Of a DNA stretch of 64,000 nucleotides, positions 9,573 to 20,700 are shown piece by piece (position 1 is the first letter of the stretch; the number at the start of each line of letters is the position of its first letter). Where the stretch lies: positions 36,001-100,000 of the forward strand of contig JAVYIG010000891.1 in the NCBI GenBank assembly GCA_035222895.1, written 5' to 3'. A model generated the notes under the pieces. That model saw only the letters and a program-made list of their open reading frames with translations, ran no database searches and had not been told where the DNA came from. The position numbers and the translations under genes were made by a program. This DNA comes from Strongylocentrotus droebachiensis (lineage: Eukaryota > Echinodermata > Echinoidea > Camarodonta > Strongylocentrotidae).

Positions 9573-10378
9573 CTGTCATAAAATGAAGCAAAACAAAGAT
9601 TGACTACCGGTATTAAAAGAAGCATGACAAGTTCAGGTGTTAGTCAAAACAAACAAAATAAGAAAATAAAAAAGCTTGTATTTTAGCATTCCCATTGATT
9701 GGGGTGTATGAAAGTTGGCCAAACCTGTCAGCTGTTTTGATGCTGAATCGTTTTGATGCTGAATCAGTACAAAAATGGAAATGATATTCAAGCACGAGCA
9801 CTTTACAAGTAACTGTACATGTACTACAATGTGACCCCATTAGCATATTGAGATAAATTTGATTTCATACTAAAGGAGTAGGGTCTAACTTTTGGTGCGA
9901 AGGAGAGACGGTATGTTTAATCCCTTACTTAAGAAAACTAAAAAAGAATGTGTCTGATATGACATCTCAGTAGGTTCAAGAGCTAATCACCTTAGTGCTG
10001 GGAAGTTACAGAGAAAAGCCTGGACTGGAAACCCGACCAGAAATTTTAAATATTTTTTTTTGGTACCCACAACCGGACCAGAAAAGAAACTGCAAAAAAC
10101 AGGAATATCCAACAAGTCTTTTCTATAAATCTAGGTCACTTTCCATGCCTTTATTTGCTCTGTCAACACCGTTTCTAATGTACTTAGAACCTAAAGTATG
10201 CGCCCTTAAAAGAAAACCTTTAACCGTTTCACTTGCATTCATTAATATCCAAGATGGCCAGACCTAAGTACGATCACCATGATTCATGTTAATCGATTAA
10301 CTAACAACTGATTCAGTTGTTCTTCAATTCTTTGCACTACAGACTTTAGGAAGATCTGAACTCTGATAAGGGCATCTA
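9573..10378. other. No feature recognised (CHAF1A intron 1)
   Basis: This is probably the intron between the untranslated first exon and the start-codon exon. I see no exon or bounded element in it. Confidence 0.35.
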
Positions 10379-10855
10379 GGCCATTTTAATAAAAAAGTTT
10401 AGCGTCCTGCCTTTTTGAAAAATAGGAAGAAGGAGGCCCTTTTTTTTCTTTTCAAAATGGCCGCTCGGTACATTTTCTCTGAAGTCCAGCCAGTCGGGCT
10501 ATTTTTCGAGATTGCCGTCAGCATTTTTGTTTTTGTTTGTTTTTTAATTCAGAAAAAATCATTTTACTTTTTTTAGCAGTAGAAGTCTGTTTTTCATTAT
10601 AAAAAAAAAAAAGCAGACGGCCTCAAAAAAAGGAAGCGGGTGAAGACGCTAAAACTTTTTTTTTTAATGAAAAAACATGAAAACACAGGTCTAGATCTAG
10701 ATCTACTGTTAAAATGATCTTTTCCTGCAGTTCAAACAAAAACAAAAAAAAATGCTGGCAGCCATCTTGAAAAATAGCTCGACAGTCAGCGAAAATGTAC
10801 CGAGCGACCTATTTCTTAGGCAGGATGCTAAACATGTTTTTTTTTTTATTTGGCC
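10379..10855. mobile_element. Two Harbinger-like MITE copies in opposite orientation (family H1)
   Basis: From 10379, GGCCATTTTAAT and TTTAGCGTCCTG match the left end of the copies at 25750 and 39053, ending near 10668 with GAAGACGCTAAAAC. From about 10700 to 10855 a reversed copy follows, with AAATGTACCGAGCGACCTAT and terminal TTTGGCC|TAA. The pair is degenerate and its inner boundary is not resolved. Confidence 0.65.
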
Positions 10856-11600
10856 TAAACTAGAGTACAGTAGTACTAGTAGATCTAGACCTAGATCTAC
10901 TACTAGTCTAAGACGAAGGGGCGAGGGCTCCAACCTTCTTCAGATATAATAGTAATACCACAGTAAACGGCCACAAAAAACAAAAAAATAACCCTAGGTC
11001 CCTAGTTCGTCTACTTTTATGGGTTGTACGTCTTCCCCAGGATTTATCGCTCATTTTTATGTGAAAGTGTTGTCTGTTCAAAGTCAATGTAAAATGCATC
11101 AAGAAAAACATCGCGGAATCCATTTTTCACATCACCAACACGCATCGAAAATATGAAACGTCTGCGAAAATGCGGACGATCCTTATTTTTTAGGACGAAT
11201 CAGTCCGCGTTTATGAAAGACGATCCTCATTTACGCAGACGATTCTTATTCTTGTTGTACCACTACCACTACCAGTGCCCCTAGTGGCCTAGGCCTAGCT
11301 ATCATAGTCTACTGATCACATTCAACAGTTTAACGACTCGGGTCGAAATGGCGTAAATTATTCACTCCTGAATTAGTTTAGGCCTAGTGTCTAGTGAATA
11401 ACAAACGCCTATATCAGTGGCAGTGCAGTAGTGGACTTCGTACACTAGCATAACTAGATCTAGGCCTACAGCCTACACACTAGGCCTACAGCCTAGATTC
11501 TAGATCTAGGCTAGGGTCTACTCTAGATCTTAGCTCAGGTAACCAAAACAACAATTCACTCTAGACTAGATCTAGGGTCTTAGATCTAGATCTATATTCA
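10687..11600. repeat. Cluster of CTAGATCTAG / TAGGCCTA palindromes
   Basis: Short self-complementary words (TAGATCTA, TAGGCCTA, CTAGATCTAG) recur many times, densest at 10687-10702, 10860-10905 and 11450-11595, with a further group at 12873-12902. There is no fixed period. The cluster flanks the shared promoter on the CHAF1A side. Between the groups (10960-11290) is a decayed relative of the element at 12953, with GCGGACGATCCTTATT and end GTGCCCCTA. Confidence 0.7.
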
Positions 11601-11841
11601 CAAACATGACAAATCGGCGATCAAATAAACATTATTTATCATTGCTAATTTGTTGTGTTAATCATGATGATTCATGATGGGATTGAATGATTTCATAATC
11701 ACGGTCACGATTGCATCGATTGTCAATAAAATTTGAGTCAATTCAACATGTTCGACAACTTTTCACTTTTTAATTTTAATAATGAATGTGCCGTTTCACT
11801 GATAAAATCATTCGAGCCACGTCTCAGTCCACTAGACCTAC

Positions 11842-11990
11842 CTGATTTTAGAGATCTTTTCTTTGAATCCACTTCGAGAATATCAACATCACCAATCATA
11901 CTCAGTCAAGTGCACTGACTCTCCCTATCTCTACAACTGCAGCTCAGCAGAATTCATTTATGTGTGTACGTTATGTACATACAACACGTA
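11842..11990 (-). other. CHAF1A: Predicted CHAF1A 5' untranslated exon
   Basis: A strong donor, CAG|GTAGGT, reads on the minus strand at 11842. It is the best partner found for the acceptor at 9573, just before the start codon. The upstream limit near 11990 is set only by the E2F-like block and is a guess; no transcript evidence is available. Confidence 0.45.
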
Positions 11991-11995
11991 TTCGC

Positions 11996-12021
11996 TTCCC
12001 GCAACTTGAAGTTGGCGGGAG
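11996..12021. promoter_or_regulatory. Inverted pair of E2F-like sites
   Basis: TTCCCGCAACTT and GAAGTTGGCGGGAG form a near-perfect inverted repeat with a one-base bulge. TTCCCGC and TTGGCGGGA match the E2F/DP core (TTSSCGC). CHAF1A is an S-phase gene, so E2F control is plausible. Confidence 0.6.
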
Positions 12022-12068
12022 ATTTTCTCCATCACGGGCACCGAAGGTACTATGAACCAAGCGATTCA

Positions 12069-12193
12069 ATTGGAGAAATTAAGTAAATATACAAATCATA
12101 GTCCAATCAGTACTCTCTTTAGAAAGCGATTGAGTAAAAACTACAAGAGCTTCTAGTGGTCAGTTTTATGAATATAATTGACTATTAACCAAT
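12069..12193. promoter_or_regulatory. Three CCAAT boxes
   Basis: ATTGG at 12069-12073 (reverse), GTCCAATCAG at 12101-12110 and AACCAATGAG at 12184-12196 match the NF-Y consensus. The last two are closest. Multiple CCAAT boxes are typical of TATA-less cell-cycle and bidirectional promoters. Confidence 0.55.
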
Positions 12194-12449
12194 GAGAGAG
12201 TACTTTACATAGATCATTCACTTTAGTCAGTTATCGATGGCTATCGATCCTTGAGAATACGGTATCGTTTAAACAGAGGACGTACGTGGGAGATCGAGAG
12301 CGAGAGTCGAGTGCGTTCATTGACACTACACGAAAATCTTGATTATACATGTCCCATATGCGCATATTTACGTTTCTAATGAGAAGTTAGAATTGGGACG
12401 TCTACGCCCACAACTTTAAGACCATCTAAGTGTCCATAAAATATCGAAG

Positions 12450-12494
12450 ATGTCGTTTGCCGGATTCAAGAAGCAGCTTAACAAAGCTAATCAG
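12450..12494 (+). CDS. Endophilin-A exon 1a (helix 0, form a)
   Basis: The ATG at 12450 is followed by 15 codons, MSFAGFKKQLNKANQ, and the donor GTAAGA. This closely resembles Drosophila and vertebrate endophilin-A starts. The segment is the amphipathic helix 0 that inserts into the membrane. It is the promoter-proximal form next to CHAF1A. Confidence 0.95.
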
Positions 12495-15400
12495 GTAAGA
12501 TTTACTCATTCAAAACTTATTTTATTATTAACATGGCGAAATACTCATGGATATGGTGAAAAAAGGAGGAGATTTTGACAGATCTCCGGGTCAGATGTCG
12601 TGCATGATCAATTCTTAATCGCCGGGCTCGCGGCCTGAGTAGGGGAGTGTGGCCGCTGTGGATCGTTGTAATGAATGGGCCTGGATGTGGATGGATCACC
12701 ATGTAATAAGTATCTTAGAGCTAAATTAATTAAGTCTAATTATGAATATGAGTTGAGTCATTAGACTACTTTTCTTCTATTTTCTTATTCTTAATTAAAT
12801 AATTTAATTGATCCTGATTCTTTTTCTTATTCTTAATCAGTTAATCATGACATTAATTTGTTTTAAAAATGTTAGTAGATCTAGGCCTAGATCTAGATCT
12901 AACTAATTTGTGAGATGACAAGTCGATAGCCAAGAGGTTACACTTGACTGTAGGGGCGCTGGTCCGAGAATAAGCACCGTTCCCATAAACAAGGATATCC
13001 TCGTAAACGCGGACAAATTGCATCTTAAAAAATAAAGATCGTCCGCACGTTGGTGATGCGGAAAACGGTTTATGCGGACGATCCTTATTCTCGGACCAGC
13101 GCCCCTAATGCTCAGACTTGGTCTCAGAGTTAGATTTATAGAAGCCGACTCAAGCCACTTGACTTGTGTCCAACTGTCCATGGTGTGTCCTTGTGACTGT
13201 CGGCAAGATCATATTCATCATTTTTCGGGATGGACACAAAACAAAAGATGGACAGAAATAATGGTCTTGTATGTGGAATTTAAAACTGGCATTTGTCAAC
13301 CTTCCCCATAAGGCCATACACATAAGGTAACCCTTTCCGCCCTCTTAAGCCAATTTTTGCTGGAATACAATGTATGATATTGCCCTTGTTTTTTCTTTAA
13401 ATCTAGACTTGATTTAGATAAAAATCATGATTGGATAAATCAGCTGGAAACTCTTGTACGCAAATTAAGGACTTGCTGTTTTCATGACTTTTTCTTCAGT
13501 TGTGGCACATTCCTTTCACTCTCACGGCACACACCTTTCCTCGGTTCTCGGCGTTGTGGGAATCACCCAGTCAAGATGCCCGCTTTAGAAAAAAACATTT
13601 GAAAGACTTTTTTTATTGGTAAAATTTCCCAAAACATGAATAATTATTAAGATGAAGAGCCAGGCCCATACTCAGCCTCAGGATCATGTTTGTCTATGAC
13701 CAAGAAATTGAAACTTTCATTTATGATTTGATATACAGTAGTTGATTTAAAGTGACTCTGTAACATTGTTGAAGGTTGATGAAAAAAATTGCTTAATTTT
13801 TGTACAAAATGTATTCTACTGTACTTACCCTCTGACATGCAAAAAATCCTGAAAAAATTCTCAAACCACGAAGATATCTATGGTTTTCTTTGAAGGTGTC
13901 ACTGTGCAACACCCTCTATTTAAACATTGATTAACAGTAAATTTTCCCAACCGTTTTTCCATGAAAAAAAGACATAAAACAGGCTGGCAAAAATCTTTAA
14001 AAATGTCTGAAGTGGTACATGTACATGTATGTAGAGCCAATTCATTGCCTTACGATTTACATTCACCTAAAATGTAATTAAATTGTAATAATATAGTTGG
14101 GAGAATTAAGGATTAGATCAGACCAGTTTTTCCCAATTTGTATCATTAATAATGGTCCGTTTTCACTCAAATTTTCAGATTATCTTTAATTGTAGATCTA
14201 ATGTAGCATTGAAGTCACTACCTTAGCACCATTTTCTCTCATCTGAACAATGTTACCAAGTCCCTTAGTTTAAAGGGAAATCCTAGCTTGTTAGTCAACG
14301 ACTCTAAAAGAACCAAAAATATAAAAAATAAAACTGCTCTATAAAGAGAAGGCAGAAAAGTCAGAGAAACAAACTGGTGAAAGTATGAATGAAATTGAAG
14401 AAATAAAAAATAAATAAGTTGTAATCACAATACACATGTCACATGGGCACTTCAAATTGGCTGAAATCACAGTGTAACTGTTAGTCAGTATTACCGTGAC
14501 AAAGGGCCAGCCAACTTTTCCATCTGTTTGAACACATAAAATTACCGAAATGTCAATTTTACAAAATGTGTGAGTCATGATTTTTTTTTCTCTTTACAAA
14601 AGCTTGACTCACAATATGTTTTGAGTTGTATCTCCAAGGGGAGCAGGATAAATAAGAGAAAAGCAGAATTTCATAATATTTAATACACAACAAAGTTGAG
14701 TTATCCATGAATATGTACCAAATTGGCAATTTGCGTTCCACATAGATTTAGTGATCTCATATTTCAAACTTTCGACATTACGTTTCTCTTATTTTTCCGC
14801 CTTTATACAAATGAAATTAATGCAAGGGTTGGATTGCCATTCAAAATTGTCAAAAGTGAAAATACTGAAAAATAATGGTTTAATAACCCAATGCAAGCAC
14901 ATCTTGACAAGTGTTTTGACTACAGTAGTACAGTTTGAGTGGATGTTGCAAGGAAGACCCAGCTGATTGATTGTATTACCATGGGGATTCATCCATTTTT
15001 AGAAGGGGTACATGTACAGTGTACATGTATTTCAGATTCAAGAAGTGAGAAACCATGACTACCGGTAATCATTGGCTGTAAATTGTAAAAATTTAGAAGG
15101 GCACAGTAGCAAGTATAATTTTGTTTTAGAAAGTCTGATTCAGATATTGTGTAAAATAATTATGCTATAGTAATTTTTGTATTTTCATGCCACTCACTTC
15201 TAGACATGATAGTCATCTCATTTTCATTAAAAATTGGTGTTGTGTCCTTCCCCAAGTATGACTCATTAATAAATCATCCGTAAATATTGTATCTGTCACC
15301 TCCGTAGTGTAAAAAAAAGATTGAAAGACGTTTCTTGGAGATAAAACTATAATGAAATATGTTCGATTAAGTGAAGTACAGTTAACTTGAAGCTAAAATG

Positions 15401-17714
15401 ATCCCATCTCCTTTTTTCCCAACCTTCAGGCAAATAATGACAATCTCTTACATTTACAATTCCTCAACAATTTGTAGAGCCGCTCAGGTTTTTTCCTTTT
15501 TTTTTGTTAAACAATTTTTATTTTCTTCTCCTCTTGGGTTATTATTTTGTCAGACTTTTATTTATCAGCAATAAATGTAAACAAATGAAATGCCAACTGA
15601 ATTAACAGCACCCATGTCAAGCTTGAACACTGATTCTTTTCCGTCATATTGTAAAGTGTTAACTGTTCGTTATTCTCTACAAATTACAATGTTTAGGGAA
15701 GATGGTAATTGCGGTTGATTGTTTCCATAATCCGACAGAAAACTGACAATAGCTTGGCAGCAGCACCAGATATTTTAAAGCACAAATGAACTAATCCAGC
15801 CCCTGCTGTCTTTGCAGATTCTCTTTCGTTATTATTCTTTATAGTCAACTTGCACTTTAATTTTTGTTTTCTCAATCACGTTTCGAGGTAACTGTTATCC
15901 CTCAATAATTCCCAATATCTGCTATATCCTGTGACTCAATAAAGCTTGTACCCTAGGTGCCAAGAGTATGAGTGTGCTGAACTTGTAAAGTAACGAGTTT
16001 GCTATGATCTAATTCAGTCTTCCCCTGCACATTCTTGTCTACTTCGAAACAGTTAAGAGTTGTTCGTTTTGCATTCTACCTGTACACCGCAGATGTTGGG
16101 CATCTGGTTCAGAATACTGTCGCTTTGTCGTTGAAATTGTCCAATTTCAAGGGAATCACTCTGCAAGTGTTTGTTTTTGTTTTGTTTTCAACGTTCTTCT
16201 CGGGAAGTAAATATTCAAGAGAAACATTGAGAAGTTTTTTCTGCATAGTGTGGCATGTCATTTAAACTAAACATGAAGAAAACGTTCAGCAAAGCGAATC
16301 AGGTGAGTGTGCTGACTTCATTTTGTTTTAAAAAAACTTTTCTGCAGATTACCATACCATACTACAACTACAGACCTGTACAAGTAGGCCTACAGGTACA
16401 TGTACATGACTCTACAAGTAATTTGTACTTGATACCGTTTTGTTTTTCCTTTCTTCATTAATATGTTGCATACACATGTACATCATACAGCGCCTATAAT
16501 TTGTCGGCTGTCCTTATTAGTATAAAGAAGGCTGTTTCTATCTTGGAGAACACATATCGTACATGTACATGTACCTATGTGAAAAAGCTCTTTAATTCTT
16601 AGGGACAACCAACAAGTTGCCATACAGTGTATATGCACATTAATGCATTTTAAAAAAGCAACAAAAATACTTTAAAGTTTTAAAATCCCATAAAGAATGA
16701 TCTGATTTACAATAGTTTTAATAAACAATCATAATACTGGTATTCCACACTCTGTAATCCCCAAGGGTTAGGGACAGTAGCAATTTATATTGTGCTATGA
16801 TTTTATGCGTGTTTGTTTTCACGGATTGTTGTTATTGGTGACATCAAATGAGGGAGTGCATTCATTTGCAAATGTTCAATTTAACATGTACATGTAGCCT
16901 ATATTATGTTGCTGCACAAACATGAATATCATAAATTGCAAGTCATCATTGTGTAATTATTCTAATGGTGCATTGTTCAATATTTGGCAATCTCAAGAAA
17001 GTGCAGACACGCCTATGGACCATGATTGTGCATTTGAAGTGCCCTACATGTACGTATTGGTATGACAGTCATTCAAATCACTCAAGCATGCGTGTCACTG
17101 TCATTCAACTGATTCAAGTGTGTGTGTACAATGAAAACAAGTATTGTTTGGGTGAGAGGCCTTTTGTACATGTATGCTATATGCCTACCGGTAGTTGGAA
17201 AGTAAAACAAAAGTACAGATGAAATTACAAATAATAGGAGTAGTGGTAGTAAAATGTACTCAGTAGAATCCAGTGACCAGTACTGTATCAACAATATCAT
17301 AATGATACAGTTACTGTATCGTCAATAATATGAAGCTTTCCTTATAACCAAGCAGAGCTCTGAACTGAATTTTTTTTCTATTTAAAGCTTATCAACAGAC
17401 AGGTGGCTATCTCATCAACTCAGCTCTCAAATAACATAAAAAATAGAGGATCATGGGGGACCAACAGGCACCGATTAGGGAAGTTTTCTATAAAGAGGGA
17501 GCAAGTACATTGTAGCTACAAGTAGGACAGTGGGGCTTTAAAGGGTAAACATTTCAAGCATTACATGTACGTGGCAGCAGTGCTGTTGAGGTGATTAAAC
17601 ATAGACAATAAACTTTACGTGCCTTTACTGATACGGTTCAAAGCACTGTTGACTGTTCTACTACAATGTTGTACATGTCTGTTAATCATTGTACATGAAC
17701 GACATACAGTCCCG

Positions 17715-17756
<42 letters not shown>

Positions 17757-20700
17757 CAGTGCTATTTAGGGTACACATACATACATGTTCCCTCCTTTTG
17801 AAAACACCCCCTAAGTCCGGTGTGTAAAGTCAATACGGGCCAGATTTTTGTGTACTACGATCCGGACTTTGGTGCGTGAAAAGTACCCCTTTACCGGACA
17901 TTTTGGGAACACGCATGGTATCCCTCCGTTCACGGAGTGGGGGGCCGGGCATACAGTACATGTAACAATGTCCTGGAAGATGCACCTCCCTTGGGAATGC
18001 TACATGTACCTGTGTGATAGACAACAATGACATTCTATTTTTCAGCTTGAAAACTCTTAGAAGCTGGGAATTTATTGTCTGTTGAGAGCCAGAAGTGTGT
18101 TGACTGAGTTTGTGTAAACTCTGTGTTACATGAGTTAATGCCTTTGTAGCTCCAAATACCAGTGGACAATATTTAGTGATAACTATATTAGACCTACAAC
18201 TATACGAAACATTTACAACTGTACATGTTCATGTATTAAATCAAGAGGGAAAACTGAAATATGCCTCAACTTCTCAAAAGTCTAAAGAATGAACCTGTTC
18301 CGAACAGCAGTATTTCCATTCATGGACTGTACAAGCTCTGAAGCTACAAATCTGTCTCCCAGGGCAGTATTCTGACACTGACAACCAATGGATGCTATAT
18401 GTTTGGTTTTTTTAATGTATGACTGATGAGAGGTATGTTAATTGGCATAAGCCATAACATATCTTGATTATTAAGACAAGTAAGCCTAATTGGTTTATGT
18501 CTGCATGTAAGGATGATAGTCCATGATCTACATATACCGGTACTTGACTGTATGTTCGTACCTGTATGTACATGTGTCTTCTTTGGAGATACTGTAAATG
18601 TAGACATGTGTAAATTATTTTGCTGTTGTTACATTGTATGTTTGCAATTGCATTATTGCATTTTTGCATCAAGAATTTGAAAATGTGAAATTTTAAAATC
18701 TCCATTTCAAGAGCTTGTTTGAAATTGATTTCATATTTGTATTTCTTGGCATTGTCGAACAACCACATCCCCCACCCCCTCCCCATACAAATTAGAGATA
18801 TGGGTCCATGCAAGAAAACCCCTTCACCTATTGTGAGCATGCAAGTACCGTCATCCTTGCAAAGTCATACAATGTCTTGGCAAACCATGTCTTGAAGGAG
18901 AAGATTTTGCCAATTGAGTTATCATTCCCATTGTGTGCAATTACCTACATGTACAGTACATGTAACGTGTACAGTACATGTAATCATGTCATTTCTTTTC
19001 ACTGATCCATTTCCTTGATGAGAGGCAATTTAAAAACGAGAATACATGTTGTGGGTGCACACAATTTGACTGTAATTGATGTTGATCAGAAAGGAAGTTG
19101 TAACATGTACAATGTACATGTTCACTGCAATTTTGGGCTAAATTTAAGGGAGTGTAGTATTCTGATAATTTTGTCTTGAATTGGCGAATGAAAACTCTGA
19201 TGCTGTTTTTTCCATTTGTTGGTTTAATAGTGATTACTGTACATGTATGCTATTATTGCTATACATAGCATGATTTTATCATGCCAGCTGCCCCAAATTT
19301 AAGAAATCTCACATGCATGTAATGTTTAACCAGACCATGTCGACAGCATTGAGCAAACATACATGTTCATGTACATGTACATAATTATGTTTGATTCGAA
19401 TTCACTAATGAGAATTATGCAACATGCACTTAGCTTTATAGAACGCAGCCCCCTACTTTCTATGAGAATATGGTGTACAAAATGTAAATACAACTGTTTA
19501 TACATGTATGTACAGTGTATTCTGGTCAGTCCGTTACGACCAGACTGTACAACCAGACATCTCTGGCACAACCAAAGAGTCATTAGGCTTCCTATCCACC
19601 TTTTCTTCCAATCCTTCCAATCCTTCCATGATCACTATTCCCCCCCCCCCCCCCCACTCCTCTTCATGTTCTCTTTGTTAGTTTATTTTTAATATTTTTT
19701 TAATGTATTATTTGCTTGCCTGTGTATCTTGCCCTTAATTCTGTTCCTCCCCTTCCTCACCCCTTCTCTAATTAAATATTCCACCAAAGCCATGGTAAAT
19801 AGTTTTTAATGTTTGTACAAGTATGACATGTACAAACATCAACAGACATCGAAAGTTCGAAACTTAAAGTTATTTCACAAAAAATACTTTTTTTTTCATT
19901 TTTCTTTCTTTCTTTTCTCCAGTTTATGAGCGAAAAGATAGCAGGTGCTGAGAAGACAGAGTACGATGAAGAATTTGTAGACTTGGAGAAGGTGAGTTGG
20001 TTACATCCGAGTTTGGAATATTGATTTGCAGTATTTGTAGTACTTTTTTTTTCTTCAGATAAGTACAAACTAAACATGAAACCATAACTAATCAGTCCTG
20101 TTTCCTGATGTTTGTTTTTTGCACAAAACTTAAATTTCAAGGTGTAACTGTGTATTGCCTGTTTAAATATATCTTCTGTCTGAATATGACATAGAAATTT
20201 GTGACAGAGTTCATCAAACTACAGGCATGTTTCACAGGTAGAGTTCGCTTTTTGTCAACCAAGGGGTTCAAATTTCAAACCCAATAAAATGTTTTTTTTA
20301 TATGTCTTCTCTCGGAATTCAGGATGTAAATTTTTAGGAAAATTTGGTTCCGGTACTTAATCTTTTGTCCTTCACTTCATTTTTTATCTATTACACACTA
20401 TTTAACTATACACTGTAGGCCTGTCATCATCAGCTCGAGATTGCCAAATATCCCGCTATTTGAACTATCCCAATCGCATAATTTGCATCTATATCAGCCC
20501 GAAGTTGCAATTAGCGGGATATTTAGTCAAGATAATCATCCAAAGATATCTTGGGCTAGTTTGCAAAATATCCCGCTATTTGTCCGGTGAGTCTTCACCA
20601 GCCCAAAGACTCGCACTATGCGCGAACGCTTAGCAAAATATCTCGAGCTAATTTCTTGAGTTCGAGTTTCGAGGTCGAGTCTCGAGCTGATGAGGACACG

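Larger units (their letters stand above)
11990..12449. promoter_or_regulatory. Shared CHAF1A / endophilin-A promoter region
   Basis: This is the interval between the predicted CHAF1A first exon and the endophilin ATG. It contains E2F-like motifs and CCAAT boxes but no evident TATA box at a useful place. The first 5' untranslated part of endophilin lies in its right half. Compact size and divergent genes imply a bidirectional promoter. Transcription starts were not mapped. Confidence 0.6.
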
